Shown: positions 5,238-5,661 of the stretch, piece by piece
Position numbering within the stretch: the first letter of the stretch is position 1
How the letters are laid out: every line of letters starts with the position of its first letter
From: Klebsiella pneumoniae
GTDB lineage: Bacteria > Bacteroidota > Bacteroidia > Flavobacteriales > Flavobacteriaceae
Direction: 5' to 3'
Assembly (NCBI GenBank): GCA_943325355.2
Contig: CALPPA020000132.1
Span: 1-5,661 of the forward strand
DNA length: 5,661 nt
The notes under the pieces: generated by a model
What the model was told of the DNA's origin: nothing
Databases searched by the model: none
The model's input: the letters and a program-made list of their open reading frames with translations, nothing else
Translations under genes and position numbers: made by a program

Positions 5238-5661
5238 TTACCGGAGTAATTCGGTGTTTTTATAATTCCTAGCAATAAAATCAAAAGCAGAACTGAGAAC
5301 ATTTCCCATTGATTTTGCCCTCTTAAAATTAATATCATGCGTTAATCTGTGCAATTCAAATTTTAATTGTTCAACATTTTCCTCAGGAGCAATCGAGTCA
5401 TTACCCATAATTTGCAATAATTTCTTGATTCTATTTTCAGCTGAATAAATTCTTTTAGCTAAAACAGAGCGTTCTTCATTTTTATATTGTTCAATAGAAG
5501 TATTTTGTAGTTTATCCTTAACTAATTTCACCATTGGATAATTTTCTTTGAAAAACTGGGGACGATACACTTTCAAATTACCTTCATAACATTGTTGGTC
5601 AAAATCAATTGGACGAATTCTATAAACCACTTGGTCAAAATCATGTATGGGAACAATAACA
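5238..5661 (-). CDS. C-terminal part of an unrecognised protein (5' end beyond window)
   Basis: The minus-strand frame is open from the right edge to TAA at 5240-5238 and gives 140 complete codons. A GTG at 5630 could be read as a start. The frame runs on upstream with plausible protein sequence (IVPIHDFDQ), so I treat the gene as cut by the window. The visible part is hydrophilic and mostly helical. It contains RPIDFDQQCYEGNLKVYRPQ at 16-35, a charged segment EERSVLAKRIYSAENRIKKL at 62-81 that may form a coiled coil, and FELHRLTHDINFKRAKSMGN near 101-120. There are no membrane segments or Cys-rich motifs. Codon use and composition resemble a real gene. I do not recognise the family; a DNA-processing or mobilisation role came to mind but nothing visible supports it. 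It converges on the small zinc-ribbon gene. Confidence 0.7.
   Translation of the reverse strand, partial: VIVPIHDFDQVVYRIRPIDFDQQCYEGNLKVYRPQFFKENYPMVKLVKDKLQNTSIEQYKNEERSVLAKRIYSAENRIKKLLQIMGNDSIAPEENVEQLKFELHRLTHDINFKRAKSMGNVLSSAFDFIARNYKNTELLR

Noticed and set aside
5141..5338. Minus-strand ORF overlapping the end of the right-edge gene
   Set aside because: It overlaps the better gene frame at 5238-5661 in another frame and its product looks like random AT-rich sequence.

Overview
The window is AT-rich, and its genes look like those of a member of the Bacteroidota, most probably Flavobacterium or a close relative. Three things point there. Several starts follow exact or near matches to the Bacteroidota -7 promoter element TAnnTTTG. 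Start codons sit in A/T-rich contexts (often ATTATG) with no clear Shine-Dalgarno sequence. The proteins also fit: a LytS-type sensor kinase, a pRiA4b ORF-3-like protein with an acidic tail, and a stand-alone S23 four-helix-bundle protein. The assignment rests on reading the sequence, not on a database search.

Layout. Positions 1-798 (minus) hold the N-terminal 266 residues of a LytS/YehU-type membrane histidine kinase, cut by the left edge. A gene-free stretch (799-1146) follows, with promoter-like elements for the divergent genes. On the plus strand come a maltose/sugar O-acetyltransferase (1147-1704), a small exported protein with paired His/Met/Cys motifs (1780-2172) closed by a strong terminator, a 71-residue two-helix membrane protein that may be a gene remnant (2245-2460), and an exact four-copy 7-bp tandem repeat (2441-2468). 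The repeat lies over the end of that ORF and just upstream of a perfect -7 element.

Positions 2507-4613 form a plus-strand group: a pRiA4b ORF-3/IS1096-passenger-like protein, an S23 four-helix-bundle protein, and a NdpA/YejK-like nucleoid-associated protein, ended by a 14-bp hairpin terminator. The S23 gene sits between two long imperfect inverted repeats built from GTTTAAA-type units, and the repeats plus the gene fill the whole space between its neighbours. The arrangement resembles the intervening sequences found in bacterial 23S rRNA genes (S23 ORF inside a base-paired stem), but here it lies between protein-coding genes. This is the most interesting feature of the window. A small Cys/His zinc-ribbon-like protein (4846-5085) and the C-terminal part of an unrecognised minus-strand gene (5238-5661, cut by the right edge) complete it.

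The genes do not form one pathway. The only likely operon is 2507-4613, where the S23 cassette would be co-transcribed between two cytoplasmic genes. Several segments (tandem repeat, possible remnant, inverted-repeat cassette) suggest small-scale rearrangement in an otherwise ordinary chromosomal region.
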